Shown piece by piece: positions 22,315-35,340 of a stretch of 64,000 nucleotides of DNA (positions within the stretch are counted from its first letter, which is position 1; each line of letters starts with the position of its first letter). The DNA comes from Cycas panzhihuaensis (Eukaryota > Cycadophyta): the NCBI GenBank assembly GCA_023213395.1, contig CM041465.1, forward strand, positions 49,979,741-50,043,740. Reading direction: 5' to 3'. The notes below the pieces were generated by a model. The model was not told where the DNA came from, did not search any database, and worked only from the letters and a program-made list of their open reading frames with translations. Both the position numbers and the translations under genes were made by a program.

Positions 22315-23450
22315 TATAGGATTTTAGTTGGCTATCATTCACTCGAGTTGGTAAAAAATGTCCATCAATCTCTTGGAGTTACACTGAACCATTTTCAAAT
22401 ATCCTTTCAGCAATGTGTGGTCCCAACCATCGCATCTACAATTTGTTGGGGTGTGCTTTAAACTCGTTATCATATAGCAGGACTTGATTGCTTTCCTTAA
22501 ATTATGGCATTTGCAAATGACAATCATGCCACACATTTTATTGTCTCTTTTCTATGCCTTGTAACCACTTTTCCATGTGTTTTGTTTCTTCCAATCATAT
22601 TAGTTCTTCCAACCTTTTCTATAAGAAATAGAAGATATCTAGTTGACACTGCATGGCCACTCTTAAACTTAGGATTTCAAATTCAGTCAGAAGAATTGCT
22701 TCAATCCTATACATGAGTTAAAATGGAATTTATCCTGTCGATCTCTTGTATATCATCTTGAAAGCCCATAATATTGATGGTAGATTTTTAGTCTAATTTG
22801 ATCTCTCCACGTTATAGATTTTTCGTAAATAGTTTCTAATGATTTTGTTAGAACTCGTGGCTTGTTCGTTGGCTCTTAGATAATAGGGTATAGATTTTTA
22901 ATGATTGATCATGAAAGTCAATGCCAATATTTCTATAGTTTGATTTAAGAAGTAAACTTCTTGGCCACTTACGATCTCTAATGGATATCCAAACTGTATT
23001 ATGATTACTTCATATAGAAAACGAGTTGTGCTTTCTGAATTGACTGTTTCAGGTGCTTATGTTTCTATCCGCTTAGTCATATAGTCTATTGCCACTAAGA
23101 TAAAGCAAATGATTGGCTTGGCGAAGTCAAGTCCTGATTTTTCAAATGGTACCAAGGATAAAATAGGGTGGAGAGGTTTGAGATCTTGTTGATTAGGTTT
23201 ATCTACCCTTTGGCAATAATCATATTTCTATATCCATTTCCTCAAATTCTTAAACATCGACGGCCACCAAAAACTTGATGTTACTACTTTCTTCTATGTT
23301 ACCTTCTTTTCTATATGACCTCCTGCTATTCCTTCCTATGCTTGGGCAATGATTTGATTAATTTCATGTGGTTTCATGTATCGATGTAATGCTTCGTTAG
23401 AACCCAACTTATATAATTTCCTTTTAATTAATTAATACAATTATACCTTC
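22315..23450 (-). pseudogene. Element B integrase
   Basis: Minus-strand motifs in order: WWPSMFKNLRKWI (end of the zinc-binding part), PFEKSGLDFAKPI (first Asp), FILVAIDYMTKR, FGYPLEIVS, LWAFKMIYKRSTG, and the C-terminal WLGPHIAERIF...LDGHFLPTRVNDSQLK (about 22430-22320), the chromatin-proximal beta-barrel end of gypsy integrases. Frames are broken in many places. Follows RNase H directly. Confidence 0.87.
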
Positions 23451-23559
23451 CTTATGAAGTTTTATCGTTTTGTTTTATCCAACCTAAGTGGTAATTCACT
23501 TGTTATTAGATATTTTGGTATTCCCTTGTACCATTCTATTGGGACTACCTCTATGCTAA

Positions 23560-24060
23560 ATAGGGCTACATCTGAAAAGTTATTAGGCACTCATGTAGCT
23601 TTTTCTCTATTGGTAATCCTTGATAATTAATCTAGTATAGCATGGGCTCTCCTAGGTTTCACCATTATTTTGAATGAAAACTCTTGAAATAACATAATTC
23701 ATCTATTAATTTATCTCTTCATTATGGGTTTGTTCACTAAATATATAAGAGTTTGGTGGTCCACAAAAAATAGGAATGGATTTGATAACAAGTAATGCTA
23801 AAATTTTTGTAATGCATACATCATTCTGAGTGCTTCCCTTTATGCCATGCTATAGTTATGTTTGACCTTTGTCAACTTTCAACTCATAAAATAAATAGGG
23901 TGATCCACCTTATCATTGCTTAGTTATGTTAATACACATCCAATGGCATATTGCGATACATCAATATGTACATGGAATATTTTTTTCCAATATGGAAATC
24001 TTAGTATTAGTACGGATATGATGGATTTATTTAATGATTCAAAAGTGTATTGTTGCTTAA
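23560..24060 (-). pseudogene. Element B RNase H
   Basis: The open stretch ending at 23924 contains FHVHIDVSQYAIGCVLT, the Ty3 RNase H first motif with its catalytic Asp (IDVS). Further on the minus strand reads VDHQTLIYLVNKPI, with the Asp of the DH-x-x-L motif, and MLFQEFSFKIMVKP. So B keeps the ordinary Ty3 RNase H residues, unlike element C. Confidence 0.85.
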
Positions 24061-24079
24061 CACTCCATTCCCAATCCAT

Positions 24080-24850
24080 ATCTTTTTTCAATAGTTCTTC
24101 TAAGGGTCCCAATCTACATCTATATCTTTTAATAAATTTCCTATAATACCCTATTAATCCTAAGAATCCCTTTAATTGCTTCCTTGTAATCAGTACTAGA
24201 AAATATAAAATTATTGAAAACTTAGTCGAATTGGTTAGTAATCCTTCACGACTCATGATATGCCCTAAAAGATTTCTAAAGGGTACCAAAAAGATACATT
24301 TCTCCATATTTAAACATAGTTTATTTTCTTGATGCATCTATAGCATTTCCCTTAGATTATCTATATGATTTTTTATGAGTCCAAATAATGTCTAATCATT
24401 TAGCAAAATTACCAGCTTGTCTCCAATCATTTTGCAAAAAATATTTATAATGATTCTTTGGAATGTGGTTGGGGCATTGGTAAGGCTAAAGGGCATTAAC
24501 CTGTATGCATATATTTCCTATTCTATAACAAAGGTCATCTTTACCTGATCTTCTAGTGCAATCTGGACCTGATTATATCCATTAAATTTATCTATGAAAG
24601 AATACATCTCATTCCCTCCTACTGCTTTCAAAACATCTTTTGTAAATGGTAGCGCAAAGGGATCCTTCTTTGTTACTATGTTAAGTTGTCTATAATCTAC
24701 ACAAACTCATATTTTCCTATTCTTTTTTAGGACTACCACCACTAGACTCATCCAATCACTAGAGTCAATTTCATAAATGTACCCAAGTTTCAACATTTTA
24801 TCCAATTCTTCTTTCACTTTCTTTTTGTATTTTGAGTTCATATGATAAGG
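24080..24850 (-). pseudogene. Element B reverse transcriptase
   Basis: Reads KVKEELDKMLKLGYIYEIDS, DWMSLVVVVLKKNRKI, VCVDYRQLNIVTKKDPFALP, MYSFIDKFNGYNQVQIA, YRLMPFSLTNAPTTFQR, and the active-site region LVILLND, where YVDD is changed. The open stretch 23924-24337 continues with MEKCIFLVPFRNLLGHIMSR and KQLKGFLGLIGYYRKFIKRY. This is a textbook Ty3/gypsy palm and connection, interrupted by TAG/TGA. Confidence 0.9.
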
Positions 24851-25949
24851 TCTTTGCTTTACCAGTTTAGCTCCTTTGATGTAGTCAATATCATGTATCC
24901 TAATTTCTGGAGGAATGCCATTAAGATCCTTACAAGACCATGTAAAAACATCATGAAATTCCTTAAATAACTATTGGGCTTATTCCATGGTTTGGTCATC
25001 CCAGTAATTCCCTATTCGTGTAATTGTTTTGATCTTCTTTGCTTCCCACATCAATTTCAGTTGATTTTACTTTTGTCATTTCAATGCCCCTTTGTTCATC
25101 CATCTGATAAGTAGGGGTGTCTTAAATTTTTCTTTAACCATAGTTGACTTCTGTAAATTCTATAAGATAATTATGGTGTTCTTCTTCTTCATCCTATGAT
25201 TCTTCACTTTCTTTTCTATGTACTGATGATTTTATTTTATGCTCTAATTCTATACTTAATTTTCTGATTATTTTGAGTATTTTGTTAATTTTCCTATTGT
25301 CTAGCATATGCAAAAAAGTTTTTATGAATGACTTCTTAAGGTTGCTCTATGTCACATCTGGGTTTTGTTCTTTTCCCATGAACTAATTTTTTACCACTTG
25401 GCCTAGGGTATGGTAGAAAAGATTATCCCAAATTTTCCTAGGCAGGCTTAGAAATATCTACTCTTGCTTGCGTATTTGAATATGTTTACTTGGGCAATCT
25501 CCTACATAAAACAATAGGATGTTTAATTGTTTGGGAGGACCGAATCAAATTCTAAAGGTAATTTGTAATTCCTTCTAATTTTTGAAGGTTGTTTGGTGGT
25601 CTAAGTACCAATACCACATAGTTCTTCATAATGTTAATATAAGATTTGAATCCTCTTGAATTTTATTTAAGATTCCTTCTTTTAACCAATATTCTATACA
25701 ATGTATCAGCTGGGTAGTTTCGTATAACTAGTCTACGCAAAAAGGTTTTACATAGTCTCCAATATATATTTCATGATTTCTCTCCCCAAGAATGGTAATC
25801 TTGTTTCCTAGACCTGAGTCTCTAGGGATACTTTCCACTGGTTGCTTTTCTACTTCCTCTGATTCGACACTAATAGTTGAAAAGGACCTATTACTGGGTA
25901 GGTGTACCTTTAAAGAAGATGAGGAAGGATTGTTATCTCCTCCCTTAGG

Positions 25950-26243
25950 CTAAGAAAAGGATGGGGAAGGGTAATCTACCTTAGGACCCATCCCAAAGGT
26001 AGAGGAAGGGTTAAGGTTAGGGAATATGGGTTTATTAGAAAGTAAACTAAGGTAGGGATCTATGTTAGGGGTATTGGAATTTAGGTCTAGGGTTTGAGTT
26101 ATACTATTATAATTTCTCATACTAGTTTCTAAGTTAGCATTAGTACTCATATAACCAAAAGATTTAGAGTTAGTATTCATATAATTAATTACATCCTTGG
26201 AAAGTAAATTATACCTATAAGATAAAAGGTTGACTTCACACAC
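25950..26243 (-). pseudogene. Element B linker between protease and RT
   Basis: A 97-codon open stretch rich in Asn, Ser, Pro and Thr (NLETSMRNYNSITQTLDLNS), with no named domain. Low-complexity linkers of this kind occur between protease and RT in long gypsy polyproteins. Flanking sequence at 24850-25950 is stop-ridden and unassigned. Confidence 0.45.
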
Positions 26244-26624
26244 ATCCTACAACCAATAATCCACAAATATTATGCCATTGTCATCATTGGAAGAGTTGTA
26301 AGTTTCCCCAAACTAAGTTGGTTCCATCTCTTGGGAATTAATTAGCTTGGTTGATTCCTTTATTATATGGTATAAATTAATTTTATCAAAAGAGGATGTT
26401 AATTATTCACTTGCATTTGTTGTACTTAAGGCATCATCTGGTATTACCTCAATCGAATTTTCCCCCAACATTAAGAGGACCACTTCACTTCCTTTGCCCA
26501 TTAATGTTTTAAAAGTTACATCTCTTTAACTCCAGAGACATTGAGTTCTATACAGCCATGGTCAACCCAATAATATTGGATAGGTTATTGCTTCTTTCTA
26601 TGTTTCCACAATGGTAAAATTAAT

Positions 26625-26930
26625 TCAAACTGTGATTCCTACTATGTCCACTGTTATATTTGCTACTTTTATGACTAGTCTCACCAATAATTCATTTGCT
26701 AATTTGAGTAAGTAAGTCACAGCCTTTAACTTGGGACTTCCTAATTTCCACCACATTGTAGTAGGTAACATATTTATCGCTACTCTCCTATTCACAATTA
26801 CTTTTGAATTTTTTTTTCCAAAGACTCTAATTATGACCATAGGATCTAAATCAAATGATAGCATTATCTTTTTTAGACTTTTTATGGTTTCATATTGTTG
26901 TAGTATTCTAGCCTTAATCCAATTGATCAT
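26625..26930 (-). pseudogene. Element B retropepsin-like protease
   Basis: A 101-codon open stretch with VIVNRRVAINMLPTTMWWKL, placed where this gypsy branch has V-D-G-G-A-x-V-N-V-M-P. The catalytic Asp is replaced by Asn and GG by RR. The following segment SPKLKAVTYLLKLAN fits the second half of the fold poorly. Position between gag knuckle and RT supports the call. Confidence 0.65.
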
Positions 26931-27247
26931 TTGGTATACAGGAATTGTTAATTATAACTAGTTTATTAGATTTTCCATTAGCAACAACATTCGAGGGATA
27001 TCCTCCATTAGTAAACTCTTGAACAATTCCTCCACTTGAACCAACTAAGGTTGTATTTTCTGATCCTCTAATTTTTTCTCCTTAGGTTTATTTTTTCTGA
27101 CATAGACATATTTTATTTTTAGTTTTCCCATTAGTAACATTATTTCAGTTTCATATTGGGCTAGTTTCTCCAACACTTATTTTTCCTACTTAAATGGATT
27201 AATTTCCATTTTAGGGCTTGGATATTCTTTGCTTACTTCCTCTTTTC

Positions 27248-28450
27248 TTATTGCTTATTTTGAAGTTTCATATTTTTACTATTTTTAGGGATGATGGTCA
27301 TTAAATTAGTTGCTTTATTTTTTCCTTTGCATTCTTCAGTCTTATGCTCGCTTGGACCATAATTATTGTATATGAATGGTTTGTGCTTGTAGTCTTGTTT
27401 GGTTAAAAAATCTAACTTCCAATGACCAAATTGTAAACAAATCAAACATCTCCCTATTGGTTGCTTTTTCTTCAAGGTTTCTAGTATGCTCCTAATTATA
27501 TATACATTCAAAGGTGGGTTGCTTCATCTTCCTCAATCACGTTCTCTATAACCTCTCTATTTTGGGTTATAGAAACACTTCTTTGTGTTATGATTATCCA
27601 TGTCACATATATGACACCATTATCCCTTTGATGCATTACACTATTTTTCATATTTATCTTGCATTCCTTGGTTGTATGCAAACTTTCTTTACATATGTGA
27701 TACCATTTTTTTATTTTGAATTCCTAATCTTTCTTCTTATTTCCTTAAAGCTTCAATTTTTTATTTCTCTTCTGATATTCCCATTTGGCAGAGGGGTTGA
27801 TTATGTTGATTTTATTTTATTTCTCTTATCTCATCTTATAATATGAGTAATAAGGGGTCATGTCCTCTGGCTTGAGCATCCATTACAACTTTAAAATCTA
27901 ATGCTAACTCTGAAGCATTTTTAAATGACTTTAGGGATATGCATGTATCATAGATCTCAATTTTTCATTCAATCCTCTAATAAAGTAATTCTTTGTATTA
28001 TGATCTATAACTATCTCATTAATCATGTTAGCGATGATTATTTTCATACGGCTAATATAAGTTAGTACTGATTCACCTGGCCGTTATTTGATTTTCCTAA
28101 GGGTAAGCTGAACAACCTCATTACTATAAAATTTTTAAATTCTTTCCTTGAATGACTTCTTTATATTTCTGTAAGTTTTCATTTTATCTAACTCATTGTA
28201 CCATGCCAATGGTACTCCCCTTAGTGTATAAGAAAATCTTGCTTTTATCTCATTCTCATATGTGATTATTTTTATATTGATCAAATTTGAAATAAATACA
28301 CATGCTCTGCCACATCAGATATGTCATTAAATATTAATTTCCCAAAATCCCTTTAGTCATTTATCCTTGGTGATTGCACTGGTGTCCTTCCCAGTGGTGG
28401 TGACCTTTCTCCCTCAAAATTTAACTTTTTTGGAGACTTCCTTCCCTTCT
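27248..28450 (-). pseudogene. Element B gag (capsid region and zinc knuckles)
   Basis: Capsid part (about 28330-27890) on the minus strand: YENEIKARFSYTLRGVPLAW followed by YNELD, then FKERI, PGESVLTYISRMKIIIANMI and KNYFIRGLNEKLRSMI, the standard Retrotrans_gag layout. The open stretch 27248-27511 carries two knuckle-like motifs, GRCLICLQFGHWKLDF and YNNYGPSEHKTEEC, each with Cys losses. The plus-strand frame 27514-27846 is its shadow. Confidence 0.87.
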
Positions 28451-29158
28451 CCTTACTCTTCATTTTAGGCAATATATTTGATATGCTTGGTGCAACACTA
28501 TCTTTCCCAAATAGAGGATTTTAAAATGGTGTTTTTAGATGAATAGGGTCAGGCACTCTTAGCACTTATATTGTTAATGGTATGACCACTAAATATGATT
28601 ATTTAGACCCCTTATCTAATGAATCTTCAAATAATTATCTTATGAATTTATTCTCCTAGTCTATTGAGGGACCTTCCTCCACCTTTTTCTCATTATCACT
28701 TAGGTCCTTGAGGGTATCATCCATATTTATATTACCTTTTTTGGGCTTAAAAGATCATACTTAGTTGGGGTAGGTGTTAGTACTATTTACTCTCCATTTC
28801 TTTCTTTTCCTTGTTCTTAAGGTGTCTATGCTCCACTTGCCTTAGATTCTTTAATGGATTGTCCCTTAGTCTCATTATTATTCAGGCTCAATCTTCCCTG
28901 CTCTTCCTAATTTAGATTTGTTTGACCATTGTAATGCCCTTTGTCTACTTGTGTCTTTCCCTTTGGGTGAAGTACCCTTTTGTGGCTCCTCCATATTTAA
29001 AGGCCTCTTAAGTGGCATTAGAAGGTCCTTAGCTATCAGAGGCTTAGTTATAGCCTACTATCATGATGACAGCTAGGGTTCCTTATCTTTTAAGCATACT
29101 CTCCTTATGAAATTCCTGGCTTAATCCCTCTTCAGTAGACATAGGAAATGAAACCAAT
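28451..29158 (-). other. Element B leader / gag N-terminus
   Basis: Stop-ridden sequence between gag and the 5' LTR. The minus strand directly inside the LTR reads TTGGTTTCATTTCC, a possible degraded primer site that does not match initiator tRNA-Met. No domain is recognised. Confidence 0.45.
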
Positions 29159-29519
29159 GTTGACTTAGAATTTTCACTACACTTGTGAGAAATGCACTTA
29201 TTAAGGGATCAATGGTTGGTAGTCCAACTTAGAATACGACTAACATGCTTATATTTCCATTAAATATTATTAAGGTTTCCATGCATATAGTATCATCATA
29301 TATTTATCCTTAATTCATCACAATATCATTATAAATTTAGTACAATAGTATATAAATTAACATATATTCATTATGCAATCATTATGACATATATAATACA
29401 TAATTTTCCATGCAACTCTTCACTTTATTAAGTAATAAGATCAATGCATTTAGTTCTAAAATGTATCATGTATATGTTCTAGTTGTACACATCCTATTTT
29501 ATCACATATATTCTAAAAC
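29159..29519 (-). repeat. Element B 5' LTR, part 1 (361 bp)
   Basis: Matches 19526 onward from TGTT[A/G]ACTTAG to CTAAAA. It ends at the AAAAC target duplication of element C and continues at 46016. Confidence 0.94.
29515..29519. repeat. Target site duplication of element C, left copy (AAAAC)
   Basis: AAAAC directly before the LTR start TGTTTCCCGG; identical AAAAC at 46011-46015 directly after the right LTR end GTCCA. Confidence 0.95.
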
Positions 29520-32056
29520 TGTTTCCCGGCTTCCGGGAATGGATACAGAATTACCGACTGAGGTAAGTGGAGGTATGTTTCTCGCATTGTCATCGCTTTC
29601 ATTTGATGAGTGTTTGCTTGCATGTCTGCATGAGTATAGCTTTGTAGGCGACTTTGTCCTCGTCTACATGTATTTTAGCCTATGACGACTATAGCAGGGG
29701 CACACTCCCAGCGAGTGTGGCACCCTGGTGGCCACTTCACTTCCCGCATCTGCCCTCCTCACTCCAAGATCCACCTAGTTTGCGCCACCTCCACCTGTAT
29801 GATGACCCGTCATCGTTTGGTCAACTTGCCACCCTGGTTGAGCCCTATTTTTGCTCCCTTGGACCCGTTTGCTGGCTTGTTTACCCCCAGGTAGGTGTTC
29901 TATCCTCCTATTGGTCCTTTTGGTCATTCGCCTGCCTCAGCCGGCCGGGTCGGCCTATTTTGCCTCTAGGTGCATCACGGAATATTCGCAGATCGCAATT
30001 GCAGACGATCTGTCAGTCGTTTTTTAAAAATCCGCCGTGGCAATTTCGCATTTATTGCGAAACTGCCACGTGGCTCGCGACTTAATTCTCTCCCAGCCGT
30101 GCCCTAATTGCTCGCTTTAGGGTTTGGTTTGAGTACTTAAGCCATTTTTGACTCATTTTCAAGGATTCTTTGGCTCACTTTTGGAATGCTCTTCAAGGAA
30201 ACAACATTCTGCTCTGCTCTTCCTGCTCTACTATCATTTGGACCTGCGTCCCTCCTACAACGCCCTGCTCTCCTTTGGTGTGGCTAGGACATTCTCCCAG
30301 CCCCTCATACACCTTGGAGAGGGCCCCTTGGAGTGGTTCCAGTTGATCTTTGCCCAGGTAGTCCATAAGTGCCCCAAGTACAGGTGTTTCCCTTCACATC
30401 TCTTTAGCAGGGTCTCAAACCTATTGTACTTCAGATCTGGGTTGATTTCTCAGCCCCTTTTCACTGCTCCCTTGGCTGAGGCAAGTCTCTTGCCTCCCTC
30501 ACTTAGGTATCTCTTGATTTACATTGTTTTCTTTGTGATATTAATGCTATATCTTGCCTGCTCCTTGCTTGTCCTTGTGAGTGCATTCCTTTCCTTTTAG
30601 TGGGCTATTTTGCCACTGCTTTTATGCCTCTTGCCTACGTTTACTGCTCAAGGCAGCGCCATTGAGGGTTGGCATAGGCTTTGGGAAGGAGCCGGGTGGA
30701 TTCCGTACCACCTTCCACGCTCCCTAAGCAGCTCTAAGCCCTCCAAAGCCTCCCTCTCGTCCCGTGCTGCCCTTAGTTTGCAAACAAGGGTTTGTAGGCC
30801 CCCTTTGTCAGCCAAACCGGTATCACAAGTTGCAGCGCTGATTTAGGGACCTTTGCTCAGGTTTGGGCAACTTGCATAAGTCCCAACCGCTAGTCTTTGC
30901 CTAACTCTCTTCCCGGCTGCCCGGCTTGCTCCTCATAGCATCCCGGTTCGCCGTAGGTTTTCTTGGGCCTCCCTTTGCCCCTTTTTTGCCATTTTCCAGC
31001 CCTTGCTCTTGGCCTTGTCCTCGCTACCTTGTGGCTCTTGGGGGGAGGTTAGGGCATCATTTGCGAGAGGTAGGCCACTCCGAGGCTTACCGGTCATTTA
31101 CTTTCGCTTTGGTTACTATCTTTTGTGTACTTTCATTGTTGGATTGGCACTAACGCATGTGTATTTAGATTCATATTTATACTATTTAGGCATATATTGT
31201 AGAATCTTGTATTGCATGTTAGCTTCCTTCCTCCAAGAAGGGAGAGATCATCATTGCTTGCAGGTATTTGGGAAGCTTGGAGGATATCGTCCGTTAGTCC
31301 CGTTGCCGGTAAGCGCCTTTGTATTTATTGTACTTTCATACTTTCTTCATTTATTAGCTTTTACTCCCTTCCTTTCTTTGGCATCACATTTGATTTTCTG
31401 GGGAAGGTAAGGAAGCCCCCTTTCAATCAGTTGCATCATCCCGCATCTACGCGTTGCGTGGAGTAGCTTGGTGCCCTTTCGAGAAGGCCTTCATCACGCG
31501 CGCCCTCGGTCCAGGTGCACGTCTTACTCTACCTCGCTACCTTTTTTCCTTTTGGTTCCTTCTTAGTAATTAATACACTGAAGAGTAAAAGGGAAATTTG
31601 GTTTTGTATTTGGTTATGTTTCGTTTGTTTCGTTATACGCATTTTTGCTACCTATAGGAAAGGTCGTAGGAACCCCCCTTCTCTACCTTTCCTCTTCTCC
31701 TCTTAGCCGCACAAGTTCCTTGCCTCCCGTGTCACTTGTGTACCTAGTTAGTTTATTTAGGCACCCCTGGCCTATTCTCTTTGGATCTCCTCCTTCTCCT
31801 TCTGGCCATCCAAGGGTGGGAGGGTCCTGCCCCCAGGTCAACCCCAGGTTTGTCCTGCGCACCTTCACCCTTGTTCGAAGTGGTGGAGGATTACTCGATA
31901 GTAGCCACACTCCATTGCAGATCCCGAACTCGCGTTCCGGCGCACGGTGCGCTCTGCATGGTAACTATTTGCCTCGTAGGTTCCACCTTCAGTTGTATCA
32001 CCACCCACTCTCACTACGCCTATTAGTTAGGTAGCTATCCTGTAGACGCGCGTCCA
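29520..32056 (+). repeat. Element C 5' LTR (2537 bp)
   Basis: Starts TGTTTCCCGG and ends GCGCGTCCA. It differs from the 3' LTR by scattered transitions and small indels, for example nine extra bases at about 31622-31632. It contains several frames; the longest (30148-30600, 150 codons) recurs in the 3' LTR (44103-44558, 151 codons). Confidence 0.96.
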
Positions 32057-32057
32057 C

Positions 32058-32075
32058 TGGCGACCATACTGGGGA
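32058..32075 (+). promoter_or_regulatory. Element C primer binding site
   Basis: TGGCGACCATACTGGGGA, one base inside the LTR. The TGGCGAC...TGGGGA pattern is the kind used by Tat/Ogre-type elements (complement of an arginine tRNA end). The tRNA identity is from memory and not checked. Confidence 0.75.
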
Positions 32076-32229
32076 CTGCCAGTAAGGGAGCTAGTTTCTG
32101 CTCTCTTCCGTTGGTTTTGCTACCTTCTTGTGATCCTGTTATACCTATTTCGATCTCTACGTTGGGCAGCCCCTAACGTGTGTGTCTTATTGTTCTCTCT
32201 CTTTCCCTAACATTGTCGGTTGATCTTGC

Positions 32230-34880
32230 ATGCGATGCTTTTCTCGTCGTTTGCGCGGTCTACCCCCATTGTTAGAAGACCCTGAGTATCACCCTCTTCC
32301 TTTGTCAGATTCCGATCTGACTATGGAGGGATACTCTTCTGATTGGGCCTACCACACTTCAACCTTGGAAACCCATGCTTTTCCTTCCTCTATTCCTGGG
32401 TCTGCCCAAGAGGGTGATGACCCCCTTTATTACCCAAGTGACCAACACCTCTCACTTGATGTCCATCCTTCTACCCATGCTGTAGAAGTTTTCGCTCCTC
32501 TTGAGACTTGCCACGTAGTTGGTGACTCTTATGAGGAGCATTCCGAGGAACCTACTTTGTTCGATGTCCCGATTACCTCTTACGAGTACGTAGGAACTCC
32601 TCCTGTTTACGTAGTTGAAGCTCTCAATGAGTGTCGCCGTGCGACACGCTTGCAACCGCGTCCCGGATGGCTTAAGGGTGCCCTTCATGGAGGAGCCTCT
32701 TCCTCTTCTGCTCCTCCCCCGCATGCCTCATCCTCATCTACTCTTCCTTTGACAACGAATCCCTTTGTGCCTACACATGTGTCCCACTCGTTCTCTATTC
32801 CCGCGATGGGAGCACGTGTTGTGCCTTCCATTTCCCATCGAGGTCCTAGTATTTCAGGATCTCCTCGTGGTGTGTCTTTCCCTCAATTGAAGGTTAGCAT
32901 ACCCGTTCCTAATCAAACCAATGTGCCATCCCCTAATGTGGCGCATACCATTCCTAGTAGGCCTGTCGGTCCTACTAGCCTTCCAATCACTAGTCATGTG
33001 GGATCCGCTCCCACGCATCCTCAAACCCAACATGTTGGTGCTTCCTTTTACATTCCCCCAGGGTATACTTCTCAACCTTGGGGGCAGGGTAGAGGAAGCC
33101 GTCTTCCGGTTTATGGGGTATATCCGCTACACCCATATGGGGTCACTCCACCTACGGGTGACCCATATGGGCAAAACCCGGTTCCACATCCCTCTTGCCC
33201 ATCATCCAACACAATTCCATCCGTTGTGACTTCGCAAGGGAACCCGACTCCCTTCCAAGGCACCTACCCCCATGCCTCTTTTCAGTAAAGGGCGTTTCCT
33301 CAAGGAGGGATGGGTGTCCCACTCCCATCCGCTCCTTGTGCATTGCCTACTTCGACATTTGTTGACCCTACAGTCCAGGCAAGGGCACGCCCCTTCATGG
33401 ACTTTAGGTCAACCCCTCTTTCAGTCGAGGCGTTAAGAACCAACTTGCCGCCTCATCCCCCTGAAGTTCCTAGATTCGATGGGACTTCGTCGTAAGACCT
33501 GGCGGAGCATGTGCGTAGTTTTTCTATGGCATGCATCGATTACTGGGCTTATGACCACATTTTAATAAAATTATTCCGGCGATCCTTGCAGGGCGACGCC
33601 CTCAAGTGGTTCTACCGTCTCCCTGCCCATTCTATCCATTCATTCCAGTAATTGGTGGACGAGTTCATCAACTATTTTGATGTAGCCCGTCCATTCGAGA
33701 GTGGAATGAAGTCCCTTCTTTCACTCAAACAAGGTCACGATGAGATGAATCGTGACTTTGTGCAGCGATTCCATGACTTGCTTCACTCCACTAAGGCAAC
33801 ATTGCTCGAGGAGCTGAAGCGAGACCTTTTCGTCAATGCACTTCGTCCCGAAGTTCATGTGGAAGTCGTCAAGATGGAGGCGACCACATGTGACTCCGCG
33901 ATCGCCAAGTGTTTAGCGTTGGAGGCTATTGAGATCCAAGCTGGTCTCAAGAAACCTCTTAAGCCCTCACAACGCCGTGAGGCACCACCCCCAACCAAGG
34001 ATACAAAACCTTCCCAACCTACCCGGTCTTCCTCTCATCCGACCGAGAGGACTTTAGACCCTCTCACATCAGCCATACACTCATTCGAGCGTACGATGAA
34101 GGAACTCAAGCTTCAAGCTCCTTCATCCCCTACATCCAACAAACAAGTCCAACAAACTACCCAAGCTCCTCTTCCCAGGAATGGAAACGCCCAGTCCTCC
34201 CAAGCGAGAAGGTCCGACCCTCCGCTTGAGAAGAAGTGGTGCTCCATTCATGGGGAGTGCTTCCACGACGATTCGTGTTGTAGGGCCCAGCATCTAAAGG
34301 ATGCCCCTCGACGCGATTCTTCCTCCAAACGGGCCTCAAGGCCTAATTTGGATCAACCAGTTCACAAGGATCCGTTCCCTAAACATGGGGAACGCGATCG
34401 CAACACCCAAACTAAGAGCAACCGTAACCGAGGAAGATCGCCTGATCCCCGTCCTTCCCGTGACAAAGGGAAGGGTGCCCAGAACTCGTCTTCCTCCTCT
34501 CGTTCTCCTAGCCGTCGCACCCAGTCACCTTCGCGACCCTGGAACAGGGGGAAGAAGGTGATCCAGTTGCTTGAAGCAACTCCTACTTATGCCCTTACGC
34601 GATCTCAAGCCGCCAAGGAAGCGGCAGGAGCTTCTTGTTCTTCCACTCCTTCCGACCCTCTTCCGGAGAACCTTCCTCCGGAAGTCCCTCTCTTTCCCAA
34701 GGCTATTCCTGTATGCCCGGGTCATTACGATTTCCGAAGGGCACTTACCCAACCTACCGGGAAGGGTAAGCCCTTCTCTATCGTGGACGAGCTCCATATG
34801 GTCGCTGCAGGAATGTCCTTGATGGACATTCTGAGGAGTTGTCCCAAGCAGCGGGCCCTCCTCCTGGAAGATTTAGGATC
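32230..34880 (+). pseudogene. Element C gag
   Basis: Starts at ATG 32230, 154 bp after the PBS. One frame runs through with three TAA stops (33286, 33493, 33649). N-terminal 352 codons: acidic, then Pro/Ser-rich, with no domain. Capsid part (about 33470-33960): VPRFDGTSS, FRRSLQGDALKWFYRLPAHS, FINYFDVARPFESGMKSLLS, HDEMNRDFVQRFHDLLH and LFVNALRPEVHVEV, the Retrotrans_gag pattern. A Tat-style short knuckle follows: KKWCSIHGECFHDDSCC (about 34236-34285), then a basic, RS-rich tail. Two stops fit CAA>TAA (after Q codons); otherwise the gene is well preserved. Confidence 0.9.
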
Positions 34881-34899
34881 AAGTGATGCGCCTGTTCAC

Positions 34900-35340
34900 G
34901 CTTTGGGTGTCGCCCAAGGTAGTGGAGCCGTTATCTCATTTGATCCTAAGGATCTTCCTCCTATCGGTGAAAGGGAACGTCAGTGGAACTTCCCATTCAC
35001 CATCACTATCGATACGCCTGATTGTACCCTTCGAAGGACTGTTGTCAACAACGGTTCTTCTGTCAATGCCATGCCCTTGCGTGTCATGCAAGAGCTTGGT
35101 ATTTCTGCCTTGGAACCCATTCCCTGGCGATGCTAAGGTTATGACTTGATGGCGAAGACCCCTTTGGGATCTGTCATGATTCTGCTCACCCTTGAGGGCA
35201 AGACCATTCTTGCTGACGTTGTGGTCCTCGACGTTGACGTGGATTACAACCTCCTCCTAGGTCGTCCATGGCTCGATCAAATGGGAGCTGTGTACTCGAC
35301 TCTTTGGGGACAACTTAAATTCATCCATGACGGACGAATG
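34900..35340 (+). pseudogene. Element C protease
   Basis: Same frame as gag. TVVNNGSSVNAMPLRVMQEL sits where Tat proteases have V-D-N-G-S-S; the catalytic Asp codon GAC appears as AAC (Asn), a single G>A change. A TAA stop at 35134 interrupts it, then GYDLMAKTPLGSVMILLTLE and VDYNLLLGRPWLDQMGAVYS complete the fold. Loss of the catalytic Asp means no activity. Confidence 0.88.

Noticed and set aside
29654-31910. Many overlapping open frames in the 5' LTR of element C
   Set aside because: They lie in a GC-rich LTR, overlap on both strands and show no domain; only the 150-codon frame kept in both LTRs is mentioned as an observation.
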